Shown: piece by piece, positions 25,901 to 34,515 of the stretch
Numbering within the stretch: the stretch's first letter is position 1
How the letters are laid out: each line of letters starts with the position of its first letter
From: Streptomyces pactum
GTDB lineage: Bacteria; Actinomycetota; Actinomycetes; Streptomycetales; Streptomycetaceae
Reading direction: 5' to 3'
Assembly: GCF_002005225.1 (NCBI RefSeq)
Contig: NZ_CP019724.1
Span: 3,040,501 to 3,104,500, forward strand
Length of the DNA stretch: 64,000 bases
Made by a program: the position numbers and the translations under genes
The notes under the pieces: model-generated
Database searches by the model: none
The model's input: the letters and a program-made list of their open reading frames with translations, nothing else
Told to the model about the DNA's origin: nothing

Positions 25901-27507
25901 ACGACGGCGTGAACGGCGTCGCACTCGCCGTCTTCATCTTCTTCTTCGTCCTCGTCACCGCCATGGGCTTCCTGGCCGCCCGCTGGCGCCGTGCCGCGAA
26001 CGACCAGAGCCTCGACGAGTGGGGCCTCGGCGGCCGCTCGTTCGGCACCTGGGTCACCTGGTTCCTGCTCGGCGGCGACCTGTACACGGCGTACACCTTC
26101 GTGGCCGTCCCCGCGGCGATCTACGCGGCGGGCGCGGCCGGCTTCTTCGCGGTGCCGTACACGATCCTGGTCTACCCGCTGATCTTCACCTTCCTGCCGC
26201 GGCTGTGGTCGGTCTCCCACAAACACGGGTACGTGACGACCTCGGACTTCGTGCGCGGCCGGTTCGGCTCGAAGGGGCTGTCACTGGCGGTCGCCGTCAC
26301 CGGCATCCTGGCGACGATGCCCTACATCGCACTCCAGTTGGTCGGCATCCAGGCCGTGCTGGACGTGATGGGGGTCGGCGGCGGCAAGGACACCAACTGG
26401 TTCATCAAGGACCTCCCCCTGCTGATCGCCTTCGGTGTGCTGGCGGCGTACACCTACTCGTCGGGGCTGCGCGCGCCCGCGCTGATCGCGTTCGTGAAGG
26501 ACACGCTGATCTACATCGTGATCGCGGTGGCGATCATCTACATCCCGATCAAGCTGGGCGGGTTCGACGACATCTTCGCCTCGGCGAGCGACAAGTTCAC
26601 CGAGTCCGGCAAGGGCGGGCTGGTGCCGGACCACGGCGGCCAGTGGACGTACGCCACGCTGGCGCTCGGCTCGGCGCTGGCGCTGTTCATGTACCCGCAC
26701 TCGATCACCGCGACGCTGTCCTCGCGCAGCCGTGAGGTGATCCGCCGCAACACCACGATCCTGCCGCTGTACTCGCTGATGCTCGGCCTGCTCGCGCTGC
26801 TGGGCTTCATGGCGATCGCGGCCGGGGTCAAGGTGGAGAACGGGCAGTTGGCGATCCCCCAGTTGTTCGAGAACATGTTCCCGGACTGGTTCGCCGGCGT
26901 GGCCTTCGCGGCGATCGGCATCGGCGCCCTGGTCCCGGCGGCGATCATGTCGATCGCGGCCGCGAACCTCTTCACCCGCAACATCTACAAGGACTTCATC
27001 AGGCCGGACGCCACCCCGGCCCAGGAGACGAAGGTCTCCAAGCTGGTGTCCCTGCTGGTGAAGGTGGGCGCGCTGGTCTTCGTCCTCGGCATGGACAAGA
27101 CGGTCGCGATCAACTTCCAGTTGCTCGGCGGCATCTGGATCCTGCAGACCTTCCCGGCCCTGGTCGGCGGCCTGTTCACCCGCTGGTTCCACCGCTGGGC
27201 GCTGCTCGGCGGCTGGGCGGTCGGCATGATCTACGGCACCGTCGCCGCGTACGGTGTCGCCTCGCCGACGCAGAAGCACTTCGGCGGCTCCTCCAAGGAG
27301 ATCCCGGGCATCGGGGAGATCGGCTACATCGGCCTCACCGCCTTCGTGCTGAACGTCCTGGTCACCGTGGTCCTGACCTTCGTCATGAGGGCGGTCAAGG
27401 CGCCCGACGGCATCGACGAGACCAAGCCGGGCGACTACACGGCGGACGCGGGCGACCCGGGCGTCGAGGTGGAGCTGCCGCCGGCCACGGCGGGCACGTC
27501 GCACTAG
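25897..27507 (+). CDS. Sodium:solute symporter (SSS family)
   Basis: A 536-residue carrier with about 13 membrane helices. GGRSFGTWVTWFLLGGDLYTAYTFVAVPAAIYA near residue 45 is the family start; the sodium-site region with VTTSDFVRGRFGSK and MSIAAANLFTRNIYKDF is conserved. The substrate is probably a carboxylate or related small solute, but the sequence does not show which. It follows DUF3311 by overlap and ends in a hairpin. It lies next to dasR without a visible dre site. Confidence 0.85.
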   Translation: MNDGVNGVALAVFIFFFVLVTAMGFLAARWRRAANDQSLDEWGLGGRSFGTWVTWFLLGGDLYTAYTFVAVPAAIYAAGAAGFFAVPYTILVYPLIFTFLPRLWSVSHKHGYVTTSDFVRGRFGSKGLSLAVAVTGILATMPYIALQLVGIQAVLDVMGVGGGKDTNWFIKDLPLLIAFGVLAAYTYSSGLRAPALIAFVKDTLIYIVIAVAIIYIPIKLGGFDDIFASASDKFTESGKGGLVPDHGGQWTYATLALGSALALFMYPHSITATLSSRSREVIRRNTTILPLYSLMLGLLALLGFMAIAAGVKVENGQLAIPQLFENMFPDWFAGVAFAAIGIGALVPAAIMSIAAANLFTRNIYKDFIRPDATPAQETKVSKLVSLLVKVGALVFVLGMDKTVAINFQLLGGIWILQTFPALVGGLFTRWFHRWALLGGWAVGMIYGTVAAYGVASPTQKHFGGSSKEIPGIGEIGYIGLTAFVLNVLVTVVLTFVMRAVKAPDGIDETKPGDYTADAGDPGVEVELPPATAGTSH

Positions 27508-27521
27508 CCGGCTCCACGTCA

Positions 27522-27551
27522 GCGGGCCGTCGGGCGAATCCGGCGGCCCGT
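27522..27551. terminator. Symporter operon terminator
   Basis: 12-bp stem gcgggccgtcgg / ccggcggcccgt (two G-U pairs) with a 6-nt loop, 14 bp after the symporter stop. Confidence 0.6.
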
Positions 27552-27580
27552 TGTCGTACCCGTCGGGCACACTCGGCGGC

Positions 27581-28087
27581 ATGGACTTCGTGATCCGGCA
27601 GGCGGCGACGGACGAGTACGCGACCCTCGGTGAGATCACCGCGCAGGCCTATCTGCGGGACGGTCTCCTCGACTTCGGGGAGAGCGACGCGTACCTCGGC
27701 GAGCTGAGGGACGTGACCAAGCGGGCGGCCGCCGCCGAGGTGCTGGTCGCCGCGGCGGAGGGCCGGGTGCTCGGCGGCGTGACCTTCGTGCCGTCCGGCG
27801 GCCCCATGGCCGACATCGCCCGGCCCGAAGAGGCCGAGATACGGATGCTCGCCGTCGCCCGCGAGGCACGCGGACGCGGGGTGGGCGAGGCCCTCGTGCG
27901 GGCCTGCGTCGACCGGGCCCGGACCGTCGAGGGCTGCACGCGGGTCGTGCTGTCGACCCAGCGCACCATGCGCCCCGCCCATCGCCTCTACGAACGGATG
28001 GGCTTCGTCCGCACCCCCGACCGCGACTGGAACCCGCTGCCCGAGCTCGACGACATCACCCTTCTCACCTATGAACTGACGCTCTGA
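27581..28087 (+). CDS. GNAT-family N-acetyltransferase
   Basis: A 168-residue acetyltransferase with acetyl-CoA motif MLAVAREARGRGVGEALVRACVDRA and C-terminal RPAHRLYERMGFVRTPDRDW. Beginning at ATG 27581 gives MDFVIRQAATDEYATLGEIT, the usual GNAT start; no ribosome binding site precedes it, so it may be leaderless. The substrate is unknown. It ends 35 bp before the NrdR boxes of nrdA. Confidence 0.8.
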   Translation: MDFVIRQAATDEYATLGEITAQAYLRDGLLDFGESDAYLGELRDVTKRAAAAEVLVAAAEGRVLGGVTFVPSGGPMADIARPEEAEIRMLAVAREARGRGVGEALVRACVDRARTVEGCTRVVLSTQRTMRPAHRLYERMGFVRTPDRDWNPLPELDDITLLTYELTL

Positions 28088-28122
28088 CACCAGTGCGACC
28101 TTTCCGCGGCGCTCCGTCCACG

Positions 28123-28169
28123 ACACAACATCTGGGGGTGCTCACCGAACGCGGCACAAGATGTATGCT
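28123..28169 (+). promoter_or_regulatory. Paired NrdR boxes and nrdABS promoter
   Basis: Box 1 acacaacatctggggg (28123-28138) and box 2 gcacaagatgtatgct (28154-28169) resemble the NrdR consensus acaCwAtATaTwGtgt. Their starts are 31 bp apart, three helical turns, the standard spacing. A -10 (TATGCT, 28164-28169) lies within box 2, so NrdR bound with dATP would occlude the promoter. Confidence 0.8.
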
Positions 28170-28175
28170 CATGCT

Positions 28176-28315
28176 CGCTGTCGCCGCAGGGGAATCCGGT
28201 GCGAATCCGGAACTGTCCCGCAACGGTGTACTTGTGCGTGTTCGCGTGTCCGTGTGGTCGCGTGAGCGCGCACGGGCTTCAGTCCGAGGACCTGCCGACA
28301 GTGCGCCCGTACCGT
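28176..28315 (+). ncRNA. Adenosylcobalamin riboswitch upstream of nrdA
   Basis: The core ggggaatccggtgcgaatcc followed by aactgtcccgcaacggt, and the B12 box cagtccgaggacctgccga (28280-28298), match the cobalamin riboswitch class. It sits in the 350-bp leader between the acetyltransferase and nrdA. In S. coelicolor this riboswitch turns off the oxygen-dependent class Ia reductase genes when B12, needed by the class II enzyme NrdJ, is available. The 5' limit is set from the promoter and is approximate. Confidence 0.93.
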
Positions 28316-28437
28316 CCCGGTCCGGGTGCCTGACGTCCGGGCCTCGTGGAGTGGGCCGGTGGACGCGACGCCGCGTGCGCTCGTGAGCTGCCCCCGCCCT
28401 CCCCCAGGCCCCGTGCCGAGCGAGGGAGTGCCCCTAC

Positions 28438-30825
28438 GTGACCATCGCGCCAGCCGACCCGGTTTCAGCGACCCCGGTGACGACTTCAGCGGTCCCGGTG
28501 ACCGAGGAGCCCGACGGGCCCGGTGCCGCGTTGCTGCGGACCCTGACCGAGCTGACCGCCGACCTCCCCGACGCCGACCCGGGCCGGGTCGCCGCCGCCG
28601 CGCTGCGCGGCCGGTCCGCCCGTGCGGACGGGACGGAGCTGCGGGAGCTCGCCACGGAGGCGGCGGCCGGGCTCATCTCGGAGGACCCGGTCTACTCCAG
28701 GCTGGCCGCCCGGCTGCTGACCGTCGCCATCCGCGCCGAGGCCGCCTCGCAGGGTGTCACCTCCTTCACCGAGTCGGTCGCCACCGGTCACCGCGAGGGC
28801 CTGATCGCCGACCGCACCGCCGAGTTCGTCCGGCTGCACGCGGACCGCCTGGACGCGCTGATCGACCCGGCCGCCGACGACCGCTTCGGCTACTTCGGGC
28901 TGCGCACCCTGCACAGCCGCTACCTGCTCCGGCACCCGATCACCCGCAAGGTCGTCGAGACGCCCCAGCACTTCCTGCTGCGCGTCGCCGCCGGACTCGC
29001 CGAGGACGACACCGTACGGTCCCTCGACGAGGTGGCCGCGCTCTACGGGCTGATGAGCCGCCTCGACTACCTGCCCTCCTCCCCCACCCTGTTCAACTCC
29101 GGCACCCGGCACGCCCAGATGTCGTCCTGCTACCTCCTCGACTCCCCCAAGGACGAGCTGGACTCCCTCTACGACCGCCTCCACCAGGTCGCCCGCCTCT
29201 CCAAGCACGCCGGCGGCATCGGCATCGCCTACTCCCGCGTCCGCGCCCGGGGTTCCCTGATCCGCGGCACCAACGGGCACTCCAACGGCATCGTGCCGTT
29301 CCTGAAGACGCTGGACGCCTCGGTCGCCGCCGTGAACCAGGGCGGCCGGCGCAAGGGCGCGGCGGCGGTCTACCTGGAGACCTGGCACGCGGACATCGAG
29401 GAGTTCCTGGAGCTGCGGGACAACACCGGTGAGGACGCCCGCCGCACGCACAACCTGAACCTGGCGCACTGGATCCCCGACGAGTTCATGCGCCGGGTGG
29501 ACGCCGACGGGCAGTGGTCACTGTTCTCCCCCGTCGACGTGCCCGGGCTGACCGACCTGTGGGGCGCGGAGTTCGACGCGGCGTACCGCGAGGCGGAGGA
29601 GGCGGGGCTGGCCCGCAAGACGCTTCCCGCCCGTGAGCTGTACGGCCGCATGATGCGCACCCTCGCGCAGACCGGCAACGGCTGGATGACCTTCAAGGAC
29701 ACCGCCAACCGCACCGCCAACCAGACCGCGGAACCCGGTCACGTGATCCACTCCTCCAACCTCTGCACGGAGATCCTGGAGGTCACGGACGACGGGGAGA
29801 CGGCGGTCTGCAACCTGGGCTCGGTCAACCTGGGCGCCTTCGTGGACCCCGCCGGGCAGGACATCGACTGGGAGCGCCTGGACGCCACCGTCCGCACCGC
29901 CGTCACCTTCCTGGACCGGGTCGTCGACATCAACTTCTACCCGACCGAGCAGGCAGGCCGCTCCAACGCCCGATGGCGCCCGGTCGGCCTCGGCGCGATG
30001 GGCCTCCAGGACGTCTTCTTCCAGCTCCGTCTGCCCTTCGACTCGCCCGAGGCCAAGGCCCTCTCCACCCGCGTCGCCGAACGGATCATGCTCGCCGCGT
30101 ACGAGACGTCCGCCGACCTCGCCGAGCGGAGCGGGCCGCTGCCGGCCTGGGAGAAGACCCGCACCGCCCGGGGCGTGCTGCACCCCGACCACTACGGCGT
30201 CGAGCCCACCTGGCCGGAGCGCTGGGCGGCCCTGCGCGAGCGCATCGCCACGACCGGCCTGCGCAACTCCCTGCTCCTCGCGATCGCGCCGACCGCGACC
30301 ATCGCCTCCATCGCGGGCGCCTACGAGTGCATCGAGCCGCAGGTGTCCAACCTGTTCAAGCGCGAGACACTGTCCGGCGAGTTCCTCCAGGTCAACTCAT
30401 ACCTGGTGAACGACCTCAAGCGGCTCGGCGTGTGGGACGCCCGCACCCGCGAGGCGCTGCGCGAGGCGGGCGGCTCGGTGCAGGGCTTCTCCTGGATCCC
30501 CGAGGACGTCCGCGCGCTGTACCGCACCGCCTGGGAGATTCCGCAGCGCGGCCTGATCGACATGGCCGCGGCCCGCACCCCGTACCTCGACCAGGCCCAG
30601 TCCCTGAACCTGTTCCTGGAGACGCCGACCATCGGGAAGCTCTCCTCGATGTACGCGTACGCCTGGAAGCAGGGCCTGAAGACCACGTACTACCTGCGCT
30701 CGCGCCCGGCGACCCGCATCGCCCGCGCCGCCGCCCGAGCCATCGTCCCCGTGCAGGCCACCCCGGACCCCGACGCGGTCGCCTGCTCCCTGGAAAACCC
30801 CGAGTCCTGCGAGGCCTGCCAGTAA
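28438..30825 (+). CDS. nrdA: Class Ia ribonucleotide reductase large subunit NrdA
   Basis: A 795-residue alpha subunit reducing ribonucleoside diphosphates. Active-site signatures: SSPTLFNSGTRHAQMSSCYL, KHAGGIGIAYSRVRARG, SSNLCTEILEV, TAVCNLGSVNLGAF, PTATIASIAGAYECIEP. The C-terminal ESCEACQ supplies the CxxC pair re-reduced by thioredoxin. The first 90 or so residues hold an ATP-cone-like region. GTG start with GAGGGAG upstream. First gene of nrdABS; the TAATG junction couples it to nrdB. Confidence 0.95.
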   Translation: MTIAPADPVSATPVTTSAVPVTEEPDGPGAALLRTLTELTADLPDADPGRVAAAALRGRSARADGTELRELATEAAAGLISEDPVYSRLAARLLTVAIRAEAASQGVTSFTESVATGHREGLIADRTAEFVRLHADRLDALIDPAADDRFGYFGLRTLHSRYLLRHPITRKVVETPQHFLLRVAAGLAEDDTVRSLDEVAALYGLMSRLDYLPSSPTLFNSGTRHAQMSSCYLLDSPKDELDSLYDRLHQVARLSKHAGGIGIAYSRVRARGSLIRGTNGHSNGIVPFLKTLDASVAAVNQGGRRKGAAAVYLETWHADIEEFLELRDNTGEDARRTHNLNLAHWIPDEFMRRVDADGQWSLFSPVDVPGLTDLWGAEFDAAYREAEEAGLARKTLPARELYGRMMRTLAQTGNGWMTFKDTANRTANQTAEPGHVIHSSNLCTEILEVTDDGETAVCNLGSVNLGAFVDPAGQDIDWERLDATVRTAVTFLDRVVDINFYPTEQAGRSNARWRPVGLGAMGLQDVFFQLRLPFDSPEAKALSTRVAERIMLAAYETSADLAERSGPLPAWEKTRTARGVLHPDHYGVEPTWPERWAALRERIATTGLRNSLLLAIAPTATIASIAGAYECIEPQVSNLFKRETLSGEFLQVNSYLVNDLKRLGVWDARTREALREAGGSVQGFSWIPEDVRALYRTAWEIPQRGLIDMAAARTPYLDQAQSLNLFLETPTIGKLSSMYAYAWKQGLKTTYYLRSRPATRIARAAARAIVPVQATPDPDAVACSLENPESCEACQ

Positions 30826-31901
30826 TGACCACCCAGCCCCCCGCGGCCACCGAGGCCCCCGCGACCCCCGCGACCCCCGCGACCCCCGCGACCCCCGCGA
30901 CGAAGAACCTGCTCGACCCCGGCTTCGAGCTGACCCTGCGCCCCATGCGCTATCCGGACTTCTACGAGCGCTACCGGGACGCGATCAAGAACACCTGGCA
31001 CGTGGAGGAGGTCGACCTCCACTCGGACGTCGCCGACCTGGCGAAGCTCAGCCCCATGGAGCAGCACCTGATCGGCCGGCTGGTGGCCTTCTTCGCCACC
31101 GGCGACTCGATCGTCGCGAACAACCTGGTGCTCACCCTCTACAAGCACATCAACTCCCCCGAGGCGCGGCTGTACCTGAGCCGGCAGCTCTTCGAGGAGG
31201 CCGTCCACGTCCAGTTCTACCTGACGCTGCTGGACACCTATCTGCCCGACCCGGACGACCGCGCCGCCGCCTTCGCCGCCGTGGAGAACATCCCCTCCAT
31301 CCGCGAGAAGGCCGGGTTCTGCTTCAAGTGGATGGACTCGGTCGAGTCGATCGACCGTCTGGAGACCAAGGCCGACCGCCGCCGTTTCCTGCTCAACCTC
31401 ATCTGTTTCGCCGCCTGCATCGAGGGCCTCTTCTTCTACGGCGCCTTCGCCTACGTCTACTGGTTCCGCAGCCGGGGCCTGCTGCACGGCCTGGCCACCG
31501 GCACCAACTGGGTGTTCCGGGACGAGACGATGCACATGTCCTTCGCCTTCGACGTCGTCGACACCGTGCGCAAGGAGGAGCCGGAGCTGTTCGACGACGC
31601 GCTCCGGCAGCAGGTCACCGACATGCTGCGGGAGGCCGTCGAGGCCGAGCTGCAGTTCGCGCGCGACCTGTGCGGTGACGGCCTCCCGGGCATGAACACC
31701 GACTCGATGCGGCAGTACCTGGAGTGCGTGGCCGACCAGCGCCTGACGCGTCTCGGCTTCGCCCCGGTGTACGGCTCCGAGAACCCCTTCTCCTTCATGG
31801 AGCTGCAGGGCGTTCAGGAGTTGACCAACTTCTTCGAGCGGCGCCCCTCGGCGTACCAGGTGGCGGTGGAGGGCACCGTCGACCTGTCCGAGGACTTCTG
31901 A
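30825..31901 (+). CDS. nrdB: Class Ia ribonucleotide reductase small subunit NrdB
   Basis: A 358-residue ferritin-fold beta subunit that holds the diiron-tyrosyl radical. Iron ligands appear in QLFEEAVHVQFYLTLLD and FRDETMHMSFAFDVVD; the radical Tyr is in CIEGLFFYGAFAYVYWF. The N-terminus contains the repeat ATPATPATPATPATK, encoded by a 9-bp DNA tandem (30858-30900), a probable disordered tail. Its ATG overlaps the nrdA stop by one base. Confidence 0.95.
   Translation: MTTQPPAATEAPATPATPATPATPATKNLLDPGFELTLRPMRYPDFYERYRDAIKNTWHVEEVDLHSDVADLAKLSPMEQHLIGRLVAFFATGDSIVANNLVLTLYKHINSPEARLYLSRQLFEEAVHVQFYLTLLDTYLPDPDDRAAAFAAVENIPSIREKAGFCFKWMDSVESIDRLETKADRRRFLLNLICFAACIEGLFFYGAFAYVYWFRSRGLLHGLATGTNWVFRDETMHMSFAFDVVDTVRKEEPELFDDALRQQVTDMLREAVEAELQFARDLCGDGLPGMNTDSMRQYLECVADQRLTRLGFAPVYGSENPFSFMELQGVQELTNFFERRPSAYQVAVEGTVDLSEDF
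30858..30900 (+). repeat. 9-bp tandem repeat within nrdB
   Basis: Almost five copies of gcgacccccgcg-type units (period 9 bp, ACCCCCGCG) encode Ala-Thr-Pro repeats at residues 12-26 of NrdB. Copy number could vary by slippage without breaking the frame. Confidence 0.85.
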
Positions 31902-32059
31902 GTCTCCTTCCCCGCACTCACCGCCTCCTGGGCCTCCCTGAGCTGACGGTCGACGCGCCGGTCGCGCACGATGCCGATCACCGAGGGGAGGACCATGAGG
32001 ACCAGGAGTCCGAAGGTCACGAGCATTCCGAACAGGGCTTCCGTCTGGTTTCCGGTCAT
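31814..32059 (-). CDS. Putative small single-pass membrane protein, antisense to the nrdB end
   Basis: An 81-residue frame from ATG 32059: MTGNQTEALFGMLVTFGLLV begins a membrane helix that continues to LPSVIGIV. It is followed by a strongly charged stretch (RDRRVDRQLREAQEAVSAGKE). Third codon positions are GC-rich as in real genes here, and the membrane segment lies wholly outside nrdB. Its last 88 bp overlap the end of nrdB, and it separates nrdB from nrdS. Function unknown. Confidence 0.6.
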   Translation of the reverse strand: MTGNQTEALFGMLVTFGLLVLMVLPSVIGIVRDRRVDRQLREAQEAVSAGKETQKSSDRSTVPSTATWYAEGRRSKKLVNS

Positions 32060-32151
32060 GACACCACTGTCGCGCCCCAGACTCCTTACCGGGAGTGGCA
32101 GGACTGCCGTAGGGCCTCGATTTCCTGCCACTTCCGAGGCACACTGGCGGC

Positions 32152-33120
32152 ATGCTGCAGAACGTGGCCGCCGTCCTGCTGGACGGCGCGCACCCCTTTG
32201 AACTAGGCGTCATCTGCGAGGTCTTCGGCATCGACCGGAGCGACGAGGGCCTGCCGGAGTACGACTTCGCGGTGGTCTCCGCCGAGGGCCCGAAGCTGAG
32301 CACCCATGTCGGCGGGCTCTCCGTCTCCACGCCGTACGGGCTGGACCGGCTGGAGGAGGCCGACCTGATCGCCGTGCCGGCCGGGAGCGACTACGTCCGC
32401 CGGGAGTACCCGCCCGAGCTGCTGGACGCCCTGCGCCGGGCGGTGGACCGGGGTGCGCGCGTGCTGAGCGTGTGCTCCGGGGTGTTCGTGCTGGGCGCCG
32501 CCGGGCTGCTGGACGGGCGGCGGTGCGCGGTGCACTGGCACCAGGCGGCCGAGCTGGCCCGGCAGTACCCGCGGGTGACCGTCTCACCCGACGTGCTCTA
32601 CGTCGACGAGGACCCGGTGATCACCAGCGCCGGCACCGCCGCCGGCATCGACGCCTGCCTGCACCTCGTCCGCAAGGAACAGGGCACGGACGTCGCCAAC
32701 AAGATCGCCCGGCGCATGGTCGTACCGCCGCACCGGGACGGCGGGCAGGCGCAGTACATCGAACGGCCGCTGCCGCGCTCCCGCTGCGACACCGTCGGCG
32801 AGGTGCTGGCCTGGATGGAACAGCACCTCGACGAGGAGGTCACCGTCGAGCAGCTCGCGGCCCGCGCGCACATGTCCCCGCGCACCTTCGCCCGCCGCTT
32901 CCAGCAGGAGACGGGTACGACTCCCTACCGCTGGGTCCTGCGCCAGCGCGTGCTGCTGGCCCAGCGGCTGCTGGAGGCGACGGACGAGACGATGGACGCG
33001 GTCGCGTGGCGCACCGGTTTCGGCACGGCGGCGGCACTGAGACACCAGTTCGTCAGGGCCCTGGGCACCACTCCGCACGCCTACCGGCGCACCTTCCGGG
33101 GCCCGGAGGCCGTCGCCTGA
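32152..33120 (+). CDS. nrdS: NrdS, AraC-family regulator with DJ-1/PfpI-like domain
   Basis: A 322-residue GlxA-type protein. The N-terminal class I glutamine amidotransferase-like domain (about 1-185) has VLSVCSGVFVLGAAGLLDGR with the nucleophile-elbow Cys. The C-terminal AraC domain has two helix-turn-helix units (EEVTVEQLAARAHMSPRTFARRFQQETG; WRTGFGTAAALRHQF). It is the third gene of the nrdABS set. In S. coelicolor nrdS is transcribed with nrdAB but is not essential for the reductase. Here a small opposed gene lies in the 250-bp gap. Confidence 0.88.
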   Translation: MLQNVAAVLLDGAHPFELGVICEVFGIDRSDEGLPEYDFAVVSAEGPKLSTHVGGLSVSTPYGLDRLEEADLIAVPAGSDYVRREYPPELLDALRRAVDRGARVLSVCSGVFVLGAAGLLDGRRCAVHWHQAAELARQYPRVTVSPDVLYVDEDPVITSAGTAAGIDACLHLVRKEQGTDVANKIARRMVVPPHRDGGQAQYIERPLPRSRCDTVGEVLAWMEQHLDEEVTVEQLAARAHMSPRTFARRFQQETGTTPYRWVLRQRVLLAQRLLEATDETMDAVAWRTGFGTAAALRHQFVRALGTTPHAYRRTFRGPEAVA

Positions 33121-33138
33121 ACCACGTCACCGCGCCGC

Positions 33139-34515
33139 TCACCGCACGACGGGCCTGACCAGCAGGTCGTGCGGGCGGAGCGTGATGCCCACCCGGACCG
33201 CGTCGTTCGAGCCCGCCACCTGCTCGAAGCGGTACTTCGTGGCGAGCGCCGCCGTGATCAGCGTGAGCTGCGCCATCGAGAAGTGGTCACTGGGGCACTT
33301 GCGATTGCCCACGCTGAACGGCTTCATGGCGAATCTCGGCACATCCGTCGCACGGTCCGGAAGCCAGCGGTCCGGGTCGAACTCCAGGTTGTCCGCGTAC
33401 GACTTCGGATCGCGTTGGATTGCGTACGGACTGTAGATGATGTCCGACCCGGCCGGAATGCGATAGCCACCGAGTTCGGTCTCGACGACCGCGCGCCGCG
33501 TCAATACCCATACCGCGGGACGCAAACGCATGGCCTCCACGATGACATTGCCGGTGTGCGTGAGCTTGCGGACGTCCTCGAATGCCACAGGACGGCCGCC
33601 GGTGACCGCTTCGACTTCGTCGCGTATGCGGTCGGCATGTTCCGGGTGTTCGGCAAGTGCCTGCAGCAACCACATGATCGTGGAGGCGATGGTTTCACTG
33701 CCGGGGGTGAGTATCGCGACGACCTGGTCGTGGATCTCCTGTTCCCCGATGGGGTCGCCATTGTCGTCCTTTGCTTCCAGCAATGCTGTCAGCAAATCGT
33801 CCGGCTTTTGACCGGATGTGCGGCGCTCGGCGATGATCTCGTCCACCAGCAGGTGCAGATCGGCCAGCGCGTTGTTGAATTCGCGATTAGCCGGGAGCGG
33901 CAGCCGGTAGAGCGGTCCGAGCGGGACCACCATGCGCCGGTACATGCCCCGGAAGACGGTGGCGAGCGCGACGCACAGCCGCTCTGCCCGCTCGTCCATG
34001 TACTGGCCGCGCAGCAGACAGCGGGCGGCGACGCGCACGGCGACCCGGAAGGACTCGGAGGTGGCGTCGACGGTCCGCCCCGGCTGCCAGCGCTCGGTGA
34101 GGGCGTGCGCCTCCTCCTCCATGATCGGCCCGTAGGCGGGGATGGCGTCGAGCTTGAACGCCGGCTGGATGGTGCGCCGCTGGCGGCGGTGGAGCGGGCC
34201 GTTGGCGGTCGCCACGCCCTCCTTGCCGAGCAGGCCCTCCAGCGACTCCCACAGCGGACCCGCTATGTGGAAGTCGGGGCTCAGGGCCAGGGCGCCGGTG
34301 AGCTCCGGGGTGGTGACCGCGTAGACGGTCTTCGGTCCGAGCTTGATGCGCACGATGTCGCCGTGGTCGCGCAACTGCGACATGTAGGCCAGCGGGTCGC
34401 GGGCCAGCTTCCAGCCGTGGCCGAGGAGCGGGACGCCGCCGCCCGCCACGGGCGGCACGCGCAGCTCACGTGTCTCTTCGGTCCGGGTCTCGGGGTTGAC
34501 GGACTCGACGGTCAT
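33139..34515 (-). CDS. cyp170A1: Cytochrome P450 CYP170A1, albaflavenone synthase
   Basis: A 458-residue P450 converting epi-isozizaene through albaflavenols to albaflavenone. The haem loop [14 protein letters not shown] holds the axial Cys; helix K has ExxR in IVEAMRLRP; the I-helix reads [15 protein letters not shown]. The stretch [13 protein letters not shown] near residue 250 contains the DDxxD-type motif linked in the S. coelicolor enzyme to a second, farnesene synthase activity. Its ATG overlaps the eizS stop by 4 bp (ATGA). Codons in the middle of the gene are less GC-rich at third positions than its neighbours. Confidence 0.95.
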   Translation of the reverse strand: MTVESVNPETRTEETRELRVPPVAGGGVPLLGHGWKLARDPLAYMSQLRDHGDIVRIKLGPKTVYAVTTPELTGALALSPDFHIAGPLWESLEGLLGKEGVATANGPLHRRQRRTIQPAFKLDAIPAYGPIMEEEAHALTERWQPGRTVDATSESFRVAVRVAARCLLRGQYMDERAERLCVALATVFRGMYRRMVVPLGPLYRLPLPANREFNNALADLHLLVDEIIAERRTSGQKPDDLLTALLEAKDDNGDPIGEQEIHDQVVAILTPGSETIASTIMWLLQALAEHPEHADRIRDEVEAVTGGRPVAFEDVRKLTHTGNVIVEAMRLRPAVWVLTRRAVVETELGGYRIPAGSDIIYSPYAIQRDPKSYADNLEFDPDRWLPDRATDVPRFAMKPFSVGNRKCPSDHFSMAQLTLITAALATKYRFEQVAGSNDAVRVGITLRPHDLLVRPVVR

